DNA of 64,000 bases from Terriglobia bacterium (GTDB lineage: Bacteria; Acidobacteriota; Terriglobia; Bryobacterales; Bryobacteraceae). Position numbers and translations under genes: made by a program. Positions 14,931 through 31,099 of the stretch are shown piece after piece (within the stretch, counting starts at the first letter, position 1; every line of letters begins with the position of its first letter). Where the stretch lies: contig JAIQFE010000010.1 of assembly GCA_020073445.1 (NCBI GenBank), positions 1 to 64,000 on the forward strand, given 5' to 3'. A model generated the notes under the pieces. The model was not told the DNA's origin and ran no database searches. It worked only from the letters and a program-made list of their open reading frames with translations.

Positions 14931-15536
14931 ATGAGGTTACGTTTGCCGATTGTTCTTTTAGGGTTAGCCAGCGCCGTTTTAGTCCGCGCCGGCACCGTCA
15001 CCATCAACTTCGATGATGGGACCGCGGGTAATGCTATCGGATCGTTTTATGCAGCCCAGGGGCTGACGTTTTCGAACGCCGGCTGGACGGGCCTTGCGGT
15101 GACTGGCATCACTGGCCTCGGTCTTGTGGACATCACCGACGATGGGGCTAATCCCCCCTTCACCCCAACTCCCACGACGCCCATCGTGGGCGTCTTCAGT
15201 TCCGCGCAGTCCTTTGTTTCCATTCTTGCGGGGGACGTTGGGATCGCTGGAGCGAAGATCGACGTCTATGACGCTGTCACCGGCGGGAATCTTATCGGCA
15301 GCGATAGCTTCTTTGGCACCGGCACGGGCGCCGGGCAAACCGCAACGCTTTCCGTCTCGGGTTCCGGCATTCTGCGTTTCGAACTCTATCGGCCGGCTGC
15401 TGCTGACGAGGGTCTGGCGTTTGATAACCTCACCTTCTCGGCCGGCAGCGCGCCGGTTCCGGAACCGTCTACGCTTTTGATGATCGCCCCGGGCGGGGCA
15501 TTGCTGGCTCTGCTCAGGGTTAGGAAGCGCTCCTGA
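14931..15536 (+). CDS. PEP-CTERM sorting-domain protein
   Basis: The 201-residue protein has a signal peptide (residues 1-20), a beta-rich Gly/Thr/Asp body of about 150 residues, and a C-terminal sorting signal: VPEPS, a hydrophobic helix and a basic tail (RVRKRS). Such proteins are exported and handled by an exosortase, usually with exopolysaccharide secretion. The start ATG at 14931 is preceded by a strong GGAGGAGG. The cognate PEP-type exosortase is not in this window; the exosortase at 53900 is a different type with its own PEIS signal. It lies directly upstream of the rplA operon with 111 bp between, an odd neighbour for ribosomal genes. Confidence 0.88.
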   Translation: MRLRLPIVLLGLASAVLVRAGTVTINFDDGTAGNAIGSFYAAQGLTFSNAGWTGLAVTGITGLGLVDITDDGANPPFTPTPTTPIVGVFSSAQSFVSILAGDVGIAGAKIDVYDAVTGGNLIGSDSFFGTGTGAGQTATLSVSGSGILRFELYRPAAADEGLAFDNLTFSAGSAPVPEPSTLLMIAPGGALLALLRVRKRS

Positions 15537-15647
15537 CGCTGGCTCCGGCCCTGAGTTGCGCACGTTCCACACGTTTGCTACTCTGGTGTTTCCACTTTGG
15601 GAGGCTGAGGCGGATGTCTCGCGCTTGGCCGTTTGGACCAATCAACT

Positions 15648-16355
15648 ATGAGCCGCAAAACAGGCAAAAAGTATACCGCTGCGTTCCAGCAAGTCGAACT
15701 CAAGCCCTATTCCGTAGAAGAAGCCGTTCCGCTGGTCAAGAAGGTCAAATTCGCCAAATTTGACGAGACCGTGGAGCTTCATCTGCGCCTGGGCGTAGAC
15801 GGCAAGCACGCCGACCAGATGGTCCGCGGGACCATCGTTCTTCCTAACGGACTCGGGAAATCGAAAAAAGTGCTGGTGATCGCCTCGGGCGACAAACAGC
15901 GCGAAGCCACCGAAGCCGGCGCCGATTACGTGGGCGGCGACGACATGGTCAACAAGATCCAGAACGAGAACTGGACCGATTTCGATGCTGTGATCGCCAC
16001 GCCGGATATGATGCGCGGCGTAGGGCGGCTGGGTAAAGTGCTCGGCCCTCGCGGGCTGATGCCGAATCCCAAGACCGGCACTGTGACCAACGACATCGCG
16101 CAAGCCGTCAAAGAAGTGAAGGCCGGCAAGGTGGAGTTCCGGCTCGATAAGACCAACTGCATCCATTGCCCGGTTGGCAAGGTAAGCTTTGATGCGAATG
16201 CCTTGGTCGAAAACGCCAACATGCTGCTGCAGGCGGTGGTCAAGGCCAAGCCGGCCGCGGCCAAAGGCAAATACGTTCGTAGCGCGACGATCTGTTCCAC
16301 CATGGGACCCGGCGTTCACCTTGATGTAACGCCTTACAACTTGAAGGCGGTCTAG
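15648..16355 (+). CDS. rplA: Ribosomal protein L1
   Basis: L1 binds 23S rRNA at the L1 stalk and commonly represses its own operon by binding an mRNA leader. The 235-residue protein has the signatures [62 protein letters not shown] and [10 protein letters not shown]. The ATG at 15648 (SRKTGKKY) is chosen over an upstream TTG at 15633. It heads rplA-rplJ-rplL. The usual partner rplK and nusG/secE are not in front of it; a PEP-CTERM gene is. No clear promoter was identified. Confidence 0.97.
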   Translation: MSRKTGKKYTAAFQQVELKPYSVEEAVPLVKKVKFAKFDETVELHLRLGVDGKHADQMVRGTIVLPNGLGKSKKVLVIASGDKQREATEAGADYVGGDDMVNKIQNENWTDFDAVIATPDMMRGVGRLGKVLGPRGLMPNPKTGTVTNDIAQAVKEVKAGKVEFRLDKTNCIHCPVGKVSFDANALVENANMLLQAVVKAKPAAAKGKYVRSATICSTMGPGVHLDVTPYNLKAV

Positions 16356-16359
16356 CCCA

Positions 16360-16887
16360 ATGAAGAAGAAACCGGAAAAACAGAAAGACATGGACGCGTT
16401 GAAGGCTGAGCTGAAGGACGCTCAGAACGTGTTCCTCACCGGCTACGAGAAGCTGACCGTGCAGCAGGATTTCGAGCTGCGCAAGACGGTCCGCGGCGCT
16501 GGCGCGAGCTACAAGGTCGTCAAGAACAATATTGCCTCGAAGGCCTCTGAGGGCACCAAATCCGAAGAGCTTCTGAAGGAACTGAAGGGCATGTGCTCCA
16601 TCGCCTACACTTCGGGCGATCCAGTGGCGCTGGCCAAGGCCCTGACGGTGTACGCCAAGGCGAACCCGACGTTCACGTTCAAGGCGGGCATGGTCGAAGG
16701 CCGGGTGATCGACGTCTCCGGGATTACTGCCCTGGCGACGCTGCCGTCCAAAGAAGAGATTTACGCGAAGTTGCTGTGGCTGATCAACGCACCGGCTCAA
16801 CGGCTGGTGACGGCGATGAACGGTGTAGGCCGGAACCTGGCTGTGGTTGTGGATCAAGGCGTTAAAGAAAACAAGTTTTCCGCGTAA
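16360..16887 (+). CDS. rplJ: Ribosomal protein L10
   Basis: L10 anchors the L7/L12 dimers on the ribosome and helps recruit translation factors. The 175-residue protein begins [19 protein letters not shown] and contains the family core [20 protein letters not shown] and [12 protein letters not shown]. It starts 4 bp after the rplA stop, so translation is likely to be coupled. The C-terminal helices that bind L12 follow [19 protein letters not shown]. Confidence 0.96.
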   Translation: MKKKPEKQKDMDALKAELKDAQNVFLTGYEKLTVQQDFELRKTVRGAGASYKVVKNNIASKASEGTKSEELLKELKGMCSIAYTSGDPVALAKALTVYAKANPTFTFKAGMVEGRVIDVSGITALATLPSKEEIYAKLLWLINAPAQRLVTAMNGVGRNLAVVVDQGVKENKFSA

Positions 16888-16913
16888 GCGGGCGAAAAGG
16901 GCGAAGGAACAAA

Positions 16914-17294
16914 ATGGCTGATATCAATGCGATTGCGGAACAGATTCAAGGGCTGACGCTGCTCGAAGCGTCCCAGCTCGTCAAAATGCTAGAGGAAAAG
17001 CTGGGCGTCTCCGCTGCGGCGGCTGCCGTCGCGGCAGCGCCGGCAGGCGGCGGTGCAGCGGCTGCGGCTCCGGCCGAAGAAAAGACCGAATTTACGGTTG
17101 TTCTCACGGCTGCCGGCGCCAACAAGATTAACGTGATCAAAGCTGTCCGCGAAGTCACCAGCCTGGGCCTCAAAGAAGCCAAGGACCTGGTTGACGGAGC
17201 TCCCAAGCCCATCAAAGAGGGCGTGAACAAGGAAGAAGCCGAGACCATCAAGAAGAAATTCACTGAAGCCGGCGCGACCGTAGAAGTAAAGTAA
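16914..17294 (+). CDS. rplL: Ribosomal protein L7/L12
   Basis: This 126-residue acidic stalk protein has an N-terminal dimerisation helix ([22 protein letters not shown]), an Ala/Gly-rich hinge (residues 36-58) and the globular C-terminal domain with [20 protein letters not shown]. It contacts elongation factors on the ribosome. It lies 26 bp after rplJ with GAAGGA as ribosome-binding site. A spacer of 316 bp with two hairpins separates it from rpoB. Confidence 0.97.
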   Translation: MADINAIAEQIQGLTLLEASQLVKMLEEKLGVSAAAAAVAAAPAGGGAAAAAPAEEKTEFTVVLTAAGANKINVIKAVREVTSLGLKEAKDLVDGAPKPIKEGVNKEEAETIKKKFTEAGATVEVK

Positions 17295-17348
17295 ACTAGT
17301 TGTAAGTGATTGGCAGGGCAGGTAATCCTGGCCTAGGGGTGCTTGCCT

Positions 17349-17385
17349 GCCGGCGGATGAAGGTGAGGATTGTCTGTCCGCCGGC
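17349..17385 (+). promoter_or_regulatory. Hairpin in the rplL-rpoB spacer
   Basis: GCCGGCGGA (17349-17357) and TCCGCCGGC (17377-17385) form a perfect 9-bp stem with a 19-base loop. It could be an RNA processing site between the ribosomal and polymerase parts of the operon, like the RNase III site in enterobacteria, but no processing is shown here. Confidence 0.5.
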
Positions 17386-17516
17386 GACGCCGTTTGACGA
17401 GTGGCACGGCGTTTGCTAGGATTAAGACAACCGGAAAGAGCGCCCGGACCTGGTCACAGTGAATTTGGCATCCCGCGATCTGCTTGGCGGTTCGTCTGCC
17501 CTGCGAATAAGTAGCC

Positions 17517-17548
17517 AGCCCGAGGTGTGTCCACACCATCGGGCTTTT
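17517..17548 (+). terminator. Intrinsic terminator-like attenuator before rpoB
   Basis: AGCCCGA and TCGGGCT enclose a second GGTGT/ACACC stem, with a mismatch and a bulge, and the structure ends in TTTT followed by GCGTTTTG. It lies 62 bp before the rpoB start. As rplL and rpoB are normally co-transcribed, partial termination (attenuation) is the simplest reading. Confidence 0.6.
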
Positions 17549-17610
17549 GCGTTTTGATTGTCCGGCGGAACGATGTCTGCCGGCGTCGCTCTTGAATAGA
17601 GGATTTAAGC

Positions 17611-21906
<4,296 letters not shown>

Positions 21907-21947
21907 TGGCCGCAAATGAACGGGAATAGGCGCAAATAGGAGATTTT

Positions 21948-26177
<4,230 letters not shown>

Positions 26178-26189
26178 GCCGAATAACCG

Positions 26190-26243
26190 CTCCATCACTG
26201 TCGCGGCTCGGAATCTGCTTTCAGAGCCGCGACAGCAATGGAG
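26190..26243. terminator. Long hairpin, likely bidirectional terminator of rpoC and the DUF72 gene
   Basis: CTCCAT, CA and CTGTCGCGGCTC (26190-26209) pair with GAGCCGCGACAG, CA and ATGGAG (26224-26243), giving an 18-bp stem with one small internal loop. It lies between convergent stops at 26177 and 26249. It lacks a long T-run, so efficiency is uncertain. Confidence 0.65.
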
Positions 26244-26248
26244 TGGTG

Positions 26249-27166
26249 TTACGCAGCCGTAAACAACGACTGCTGCTCGGCGTAGCGGGGGCCGAAATGC
26301 TCCAGCTCCACCGGGTAGCGTCGCCGCAAGTCCTTTGGGGCGTTCCCATGGACGCCCCGAATCAGCGCTCGCGTCTGTAGCGCGTTCACGAAACTCTTTC
26401 CCCCGGCATCGTTGTTAAACACCACAAAGGTCCGGTCGGCGAACCGGCTGGTGTGCTCGATGCGGTGGGTCCACTCGTCGAGTTCCACCTGCGAGTACAG
26501 GTAATCGTGCTGCCGTCTCCGCAAAGCTGTGGGCTCAAACGCGGCTTTATCGAATAAGCCCAGTGAGTTTTGCGGATTCCTCCCATGCAGCCGCACGTAA
26601 CCTACATCCGAAGTGAGGATCGCCGACGGCGGCATGGCCCTAGTGTACTGGGGCTGATCGATATTGCAGAACCCCACCCGGTAGTCAAGGAAGGTGCCGA
26701 TGGCCTCCTCCGCCATCCAGCTGCTGTGGCGCATTTCTGCTACCAGCGGAAACTCGTGGAAGGCCCTGCGGAGGTCGATGAAGAACTCCCGATTCTCTGC
26801 CGTGAACCGGAACGACCAGGGAAATTGCATCAGCAGTGCGCCAAGTTTCTTGGCTCGCAACAGCGGCCACAACCCTTCCTTGAAAAACGCGATGCTAGCT
26901 TGGTCCAGCACCCGTTTATGCGTGAAATCCTGATGGAGCTTGGCCGTGAACGTGAAGTCCGGATAGGCCTCGACCTTCTTGATCCATAACTTCACCACTT
27001 CCGGCTTGAGTGGTTGATAAAATGAGCTGTTAATCTCCACGCAGTCGAGCTGTTTTGCGATCAGCTCCAGCGGGTGGAACCCGGGCGCATGCGCCTTGGG
27101 GTAGACTAACCCGTTCCAATGGGGATACGACCAACCTGCAGTTCCGACTTTGACGGAGGGTGACAT
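26249..27166 (-). CDS. DUF72 family TIM-barrel protein
   Basis: The 305-residue protein matches DUF72 (YecE-like), a TIM-barrel family of unknown reaction, with signatures VGTAGWSYPHW, CVEINSSFYQPLK, FTFTAKLHQDFTH, LGALLMQFPWSF, AEMRHSSW, YVRLHGRN and VVFNNDAGG near the C-terminus. Family proteins are widespread and have been linked loosely to DNA or nucleotide metabolism in some genomes; nothing here tests that. It converges on rpoC and shares its terminator hairpin. Upstream is a 164-bp spacer to the divergent peptidase gene. Confidence 0.9.
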   Translation of the reverse strand: MSPSVKVGTAGWSYPHWNGLVYPKAHAPGFHPLELIAKQLDCVEINSSFYQPLKPEVVKLWIKKVEAYPDFTFTAKLHQDFTHKRVLDQASIAFFKEGLWPLLRAKKLGALLMQFPWSFRFTAENREFFIDLRRAFHEFPLVAEMRHSSWMAEEAIGTFLDYRVGFCNIDQPQYTRAMPPSAILTSDVGYVRLHGRNPQNSLGLFDKAAFEPTALRRRQHDYLYSQVELDEWTHRIEHTSRFADRTFVVFNNDAGGKSFVNALQTRALIRGVHGNAPKDLRRRYPVELEHFGPRYAEQQSLFTAA

Positions 27167-27330
27167 GGATGCATCCTGTATTCGTCTTATATTCGCCTAT
27201 GGCAAGGATAGCGAAGAAGTGGCGAAAATGTCAACAGGAATCTTTGGCTGCGCGGTGACGATGCTAAAATAGCTGGTTTGCGAAATCATACTCGAACCTG
27301 CATCTGAAGTCACAAGTGGGGTCAAATTCC

Positions 27331-30300
27331 ATGGAGTTTCGCGCGGCTCGCATTGTCGGAATATTGGCCCTCCTTTCACTCTCATCTGCCACTCTTTTGG
27401 CGCAGCGAGACCGCATCGCCGGCCCTGTGGATCGTTTCCGGAGAGTGGCGCTCAGAGGGAACGTCCATCCCAATGCGAATCCGCTGTTCGACGCCGGTCC
27501 GGTCGATCCGCTCATGAAACTGGACCATGTCCTGGTCATGCTCAAGCCGTCTGCTGCTCAGCAGGCCGACTTGGACCAGTTACTCGCGGAACAACAGGAT
27601 CGGTCGTCGCGAAACTATCACGCTTGGCTGACTCCGGAACAGTTTGGGGACCGCTTCGGCGCAAGCCCGAACGATGTCGGCCAGGTCGTGTCGTGGCTGC
27701 AATCGGAGGGACTTGCGGTCGATGAAGTGTCACGGGCACGGACCTGGATCTGGTTCAGCGGCACAGCGGGCCAGATGCGAGCAGCCCTACGGACGGAAAT
27801 ACGCCGCTACAACGTGGCTGGAGAGCTGCATTTCGCTAACTCGACGGAACCGTCAGTGCCCGCGGCGATCGAACCCTTCGTAATCGGAATTCAGGGACTG
27901 GACGACTTTCTGCCGCGATCCAGACAATCGGTGCGGGCTCTAAACTCCGTAGCTCCTCAGTTCACTAGTTCACTGGGAAATCACTTCCTGGCGCCGGACG
28001 ACTTTGCGACCATTTACAACCTGAAGCCGCTTTACGCCGCTGGTTACGACGGTTCAGGCCAGAGGATTGTCGTGGCTGGACAGTCGACTGTGGACCTGGC
28101 GGATATTCGGACATTTCGCAATCTGTACGGCTTGCCTCAGAATGACCCCCAGATCGTGCTCGTGCCCGGCTCTGTCGATCCCGGTAAGACTTCCGCGATG
28201 GGTGAAGCAGCTCTCGATATCGAATGGGCCGGTGCGGTGGCTCGCAAGGCCAGCATTATTTATGTCTATTCAACCGATGTTCTAAGGATCTCGGTGCCCT
28301 ATGCGATCAATCACAACCTCGCATCCATCATCACCTACAGCTTCGGTTTGTGCGAGCAACTGAATAGCTCGGCCACGTTATCCAGTACGCGAGCCTTGGC
28401 CCAGCAGGCCAACGCACAGGGAATTACTTGGGTGGCCTCGTCCGGGGATTCGGGCGCCGCGGGCTGCGATCCGCACGCGGACTCAACGAACCCTATCAAG
28501 ACTACGAAGGCGTCTTTTGGATTGGGTGTATCGCTTCCGGCGAGTCTTCCGGAAGTGACTGCGGTCGGTGGAACCCAGTTCGACGATGCCGGCGGCGCCT
28601 ACTGGGCCACGTTGAATTCAACCACTCTCGCATCGGCTCTCTCCTATATACCGGAGAAGGGCTGGAACGAATCCGACGCGTCGGGCCTGTCGTCGAGCGG
28701 CGGTGGCTTAAGCGTCACGTTTCCCAAGCCATGGTGGCAAGCCGGGCCAGGTGTGCCGGACGCAAATTTCCGCGCTGTACCGGATGTCTCGCTATCCGCG
28801 GCGGGCCACGACGGATATCGGGTAATAAGCGAAGGCCTGTTCTTCGTAGACAGCGGAACATCGGCTGCGGCCCCTTCCTTTGCCGGAATTCTGGCACTGG
28901 TCAATCAATACCAGGAACTCAACTTCGCGCAAACCGGTTCCGGTCAAGGCAACATCAATCCTAACCTCTATAGCCTCGCCCGAAACACATCCGGCGTCTT
29001 TCACGACGTCATCAATGGGGACAACATCGTTCCATGTATAGCGAGCTCGCCTGACTGTATGGGTGGGACGCTGGGTTACACCGCCGGGCCCGGATACGAT
29101 CTGGTCACGGGCCTAGGCTCGGTGGACGGATTCAATCTTGCTGTCGCGCTGACGACCCAATGGAACACGCCCGCCATCTCCCATCTGAGTCCCGAATCCG
29201 TTATCGCCGGAGGTGCGAACTTTACACTGGCGGTGAACGGATCCGGCTTCGATGCCGGAAGTGTAGTCCTGTGGCTGGGAACACCACTGCCAACTACGTT
29301 TGTGAATCGGACGCAATTGCTCGCTACGGTTAGTTCCGTATTGTTCGCAACGCCAGGTACTGCCGCCATTACGGTCCAAGCCAGCGGAGGAATCTCGGCT
29401 CCAATAACGCTCGCGATTGTCCCTTCCTTCGGCGCCACTTTCGGTGTCCAAAGAGTTACCACAACCGCGCCGCCAGCGTCCGGTTGTGTGCTGCCCCCTG
29501 CAGTTAGCTCTTTTGGAGCCACTGACACTGTATTCCTCTATTTCACAGCCGTTGTCACCTCGAACGATCTACTAACCCGCGAATGGATTGCGCCGAATGG
29601 GGTAGTGGCGGCCAGCGGCAGTTATGGCCCACAATCCGGCAACATTTGCTTCGTAAGCGCGAGTCTGAACTTAGGCGTTATTCAAATCAACCCGGTAGGG
29701 GTTTGGCAAGTTCGTGTCTACGACCATGGCAGCCTGCTCTTTTCCGTCCCGTTTACCGTGACTGTCGCCGGGAACCAAACTACCCCCCTAGCCCACGCGG
29801 CTGACGGGAATGCATTCAAGACCACGGTCCTTCTTACCAACGCAGGTTCGACCCCGGCGCCTTATACCTTGCGCTTCAATGACGACAATGGCAACCTGCC
29901 TTCCACAAGATTTGAATTGGAAACGGGTTCGCTGACCGGTATTATTCCGGCGGGCGGATCGGCAACGATTCGCACCGCAGGGCTGGGCCCCGCGACGGTC
30001 AATGGCTGGGCGGAATTGACTGCTCCAGCGTCCGTGGGAGGCAGCGTTATCTATAGTCAGAAGAATCCGAAATTGCCGTCGGTTCAAGAAGGGACGGCGA
30101 CCATTGGGACCTCAGCAAGCCAGCACTTCTTTTTGCCGTTCGACAACACAAATAAGGCAGCCACCGGCGTTGCGTTTACCAATCCAGGCGCCACTGCGGC
30201 GAATAACATTCACGTCACATTCCACTACAGCGACGGCACCACGGACGTAACTACCCTGCAGCCCCTAGCTGGCCGCAACCATCGGGCGTTTGCGCTTTCC

Positions 30301-31071
30301 GTTCCTGACAAAAAAGGCGTAGCCGAAGTGACCTCCGACGCGGCCCTTCTCACCGTGGTGTTCCGCGCCAATTCGACAGGAGCGTTCACCGCTTTGGATG
30401 CCGTCACCGCCGGGACGGTACCCATCACCCGCACACTAGCTCACGCCGCTGACGGGAATGCATTCAAGACCACGGTTCTTCTGACCAACGCAGGCTCGGT
30501 ACCAGCAACCTATACGCTGCGCTTCAACGACGACCAGGGCCACATACCGGCTACGCGTTTCGAATTGGACACGGGATCGGACCCGCTTACGGGCGCCATT
30601 CCGGCAGGCGGATCGGTGACCATTCGCACCGCAGGATTCGGGCCTGAAACCGTATTCGGCTGGGCGGAGTTGACGGCTCCGGCCTCGGTGGGAGGGAGCG
30701 TCATCTACAGCCAGCAGGTTTCTAGACTGCCGACGCTGCAAGAGGGAACGGCAACTATCGTTGCGTCGGGAAGCAATCACTTCTTCCTCCCGTTTGACAA
30801 TACGGCTGGCGGGGCTACAGGCGTGGCCATTACGAATCCGGACCCGAGCCTGGCAAGTAACATCAGCATCACGTTCCGTTATAGCGACGGAACCACTTCG
30901 GTGAGTTCTCTAAACCCACTGGCCAGCCGCAATCATACGGCGTTCGCGCTGTCCGCTCCAGGCAAACAAGGTGTCGCGGAACTCACATCGAACACACCAC
31001 TCTACACGGTGGTATTTCGAGCCAATTCCACGGGCGCGCTTACATCGTTGGGAGTGGTTGCAGCACCGTGA
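27331..31071 (+). CDS. Secreted sedolisin (S53) peptidase with prodomain, TIG-like domain and C-terminal repeats
   Basis: Sedolisins are acid-active serine-carboxyl peptidases. The 1246-residue protein has a signal peptide (residues 1-25), a pro-kumamolisin domain (about 50-205), and the S53 catalytic domain (about 220-605). The catalytic set is present: Glu292 and Asp296 (EAALDIE), oxyanion Asp373 (SSGDSGA) and Ser511 (SGTSAAAPSFAG). The calcium-site region HDVINGDN..GPGYDLVTGLGS follows. An IPT/TIG-like domain lies at about 610-700. From residue 821 two tandem 216-residue repeats run to the end. The ATG at 27331 is preferred to an upstream GTG. It probably digests extracellular protein, with the C-terminal domains binding a surface or substrate. 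Confidence 0.9.
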   Translation: MEFRAARIVGILALLSLSSATLLAQRDRIAGPVDRFRRVALRGNVHPNANPLFDAGPVDPLMKLDHVLVMLKPSAAQQADLDQLLAEQQDRSSRNYHAWLTPEQFGDRFGASPNDVGQVVSWLQSEGLAVDEVSRARTWIWFSGTAGQMRAALRTEIRRYNVAGELHFANSTEPSVPAAIEPFVIGIQGLDDFLPRSRQSVRALNSVAPQFTSSLGNHFLAPDDFATIYNLKPLYAAGYDGSGQRIVVAGQSTVDLADIRTFRNLYGLPQNDPQIVLVPGSVDPGKTSAMGEAALDIEWAGAVARKASIIYVYSTDVLRISVPYAINHNLASIITYSFGLCEQLNSSATLSSTRALAQQANAQGITWVASSGDSGAAGCDPHADSTNPIKTTKASFGLGVSLPASLPEVTAVGGTQFDDAGGAYWATLNSTTLASALSYIPEKGWNESDASGLSSSGGGLSVTFPKPWWQAGPGVPDANFRAVPDVSLSAAGHDGYRVISEGLFFVDSGTSAAAPSFAGILALVNQYQELNFAQTGSGQGNINPNLYSLARNTSGVFHDVINGDNIVPCIASSPDCMGGTLGYTAGPGYDLVTGLGSVDGFNLAVALTTQWNTPAISHLSPESVIAGGANFTLAVNGSGFDAGSVVLWLGTPLPTTFVNRTQLLATVSSVLFATPGTAAITVQASGGISAPITLAIVPSFGATFGVQRVTTTAPPASGCVLPPAVSSFGATDTVFLYFTAVVTSNDLLTREWIAPNGVVAASGSYGPQSGNICFVSASLNLGVIQINPVGVWQVRVYDHGSLLFSVPFTVTVAGNQTTPLAHAADGNAFKTTVLLTNAGSTPAPYTLRFNDDNGNLPSTRFELETGSLTGIIPAGGSATIRTAGLGPATVNGWAELTAPASVGGSVIYSQKNPKLPSVQEGTATIGTSASQHFFLPFDNTNKAATGVAFTNPGATAANNIHVTFHYSDGTTDVTTLQPLAGRNHRAFALSVPDKKGVAEVTSDAALLTVVFRANSTGAFTALDAVTAGTVPITRTLAHAADGNAFKTTVLLTNAGSVPATYTLRFNDDQGHIPATRFELDTGSDPLTGAIPAGGSVTIRTAGFGPETVFGWAELTAPASVGGSVIYSQQVSRLPTLQEGTATIVASGSNHFFLPFDNTAGGATGVAITNPDPSLASNISITFRYSDGTTSVSSLNPLASRNHTAFALSAPGKQGVAELTSNTPLYTVVFRANSTGALTSLGVVAAP
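29791..31071 (+). repeat. Tandem 216-codon duplication within the S53 peptidase gene
   Basis: Both copies begin AHAADGNAFKTTVLLTNAGS (codons 821 and 1037) and share YTLRFNDD, AGGS.TIRTAG, WAELTAPASVGGSVIYSQ, QEGTATI, HFFLPFDNT and VVFRANSTGA. The match is close along the whole unit. Similar modules occur at the ends of other acidobacterial secreted proteins, by recall. Confidence 0.9.
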
Positions 31072-31099
31072 GAACGGGCGGCAGTTAGGGAAACGTAGG

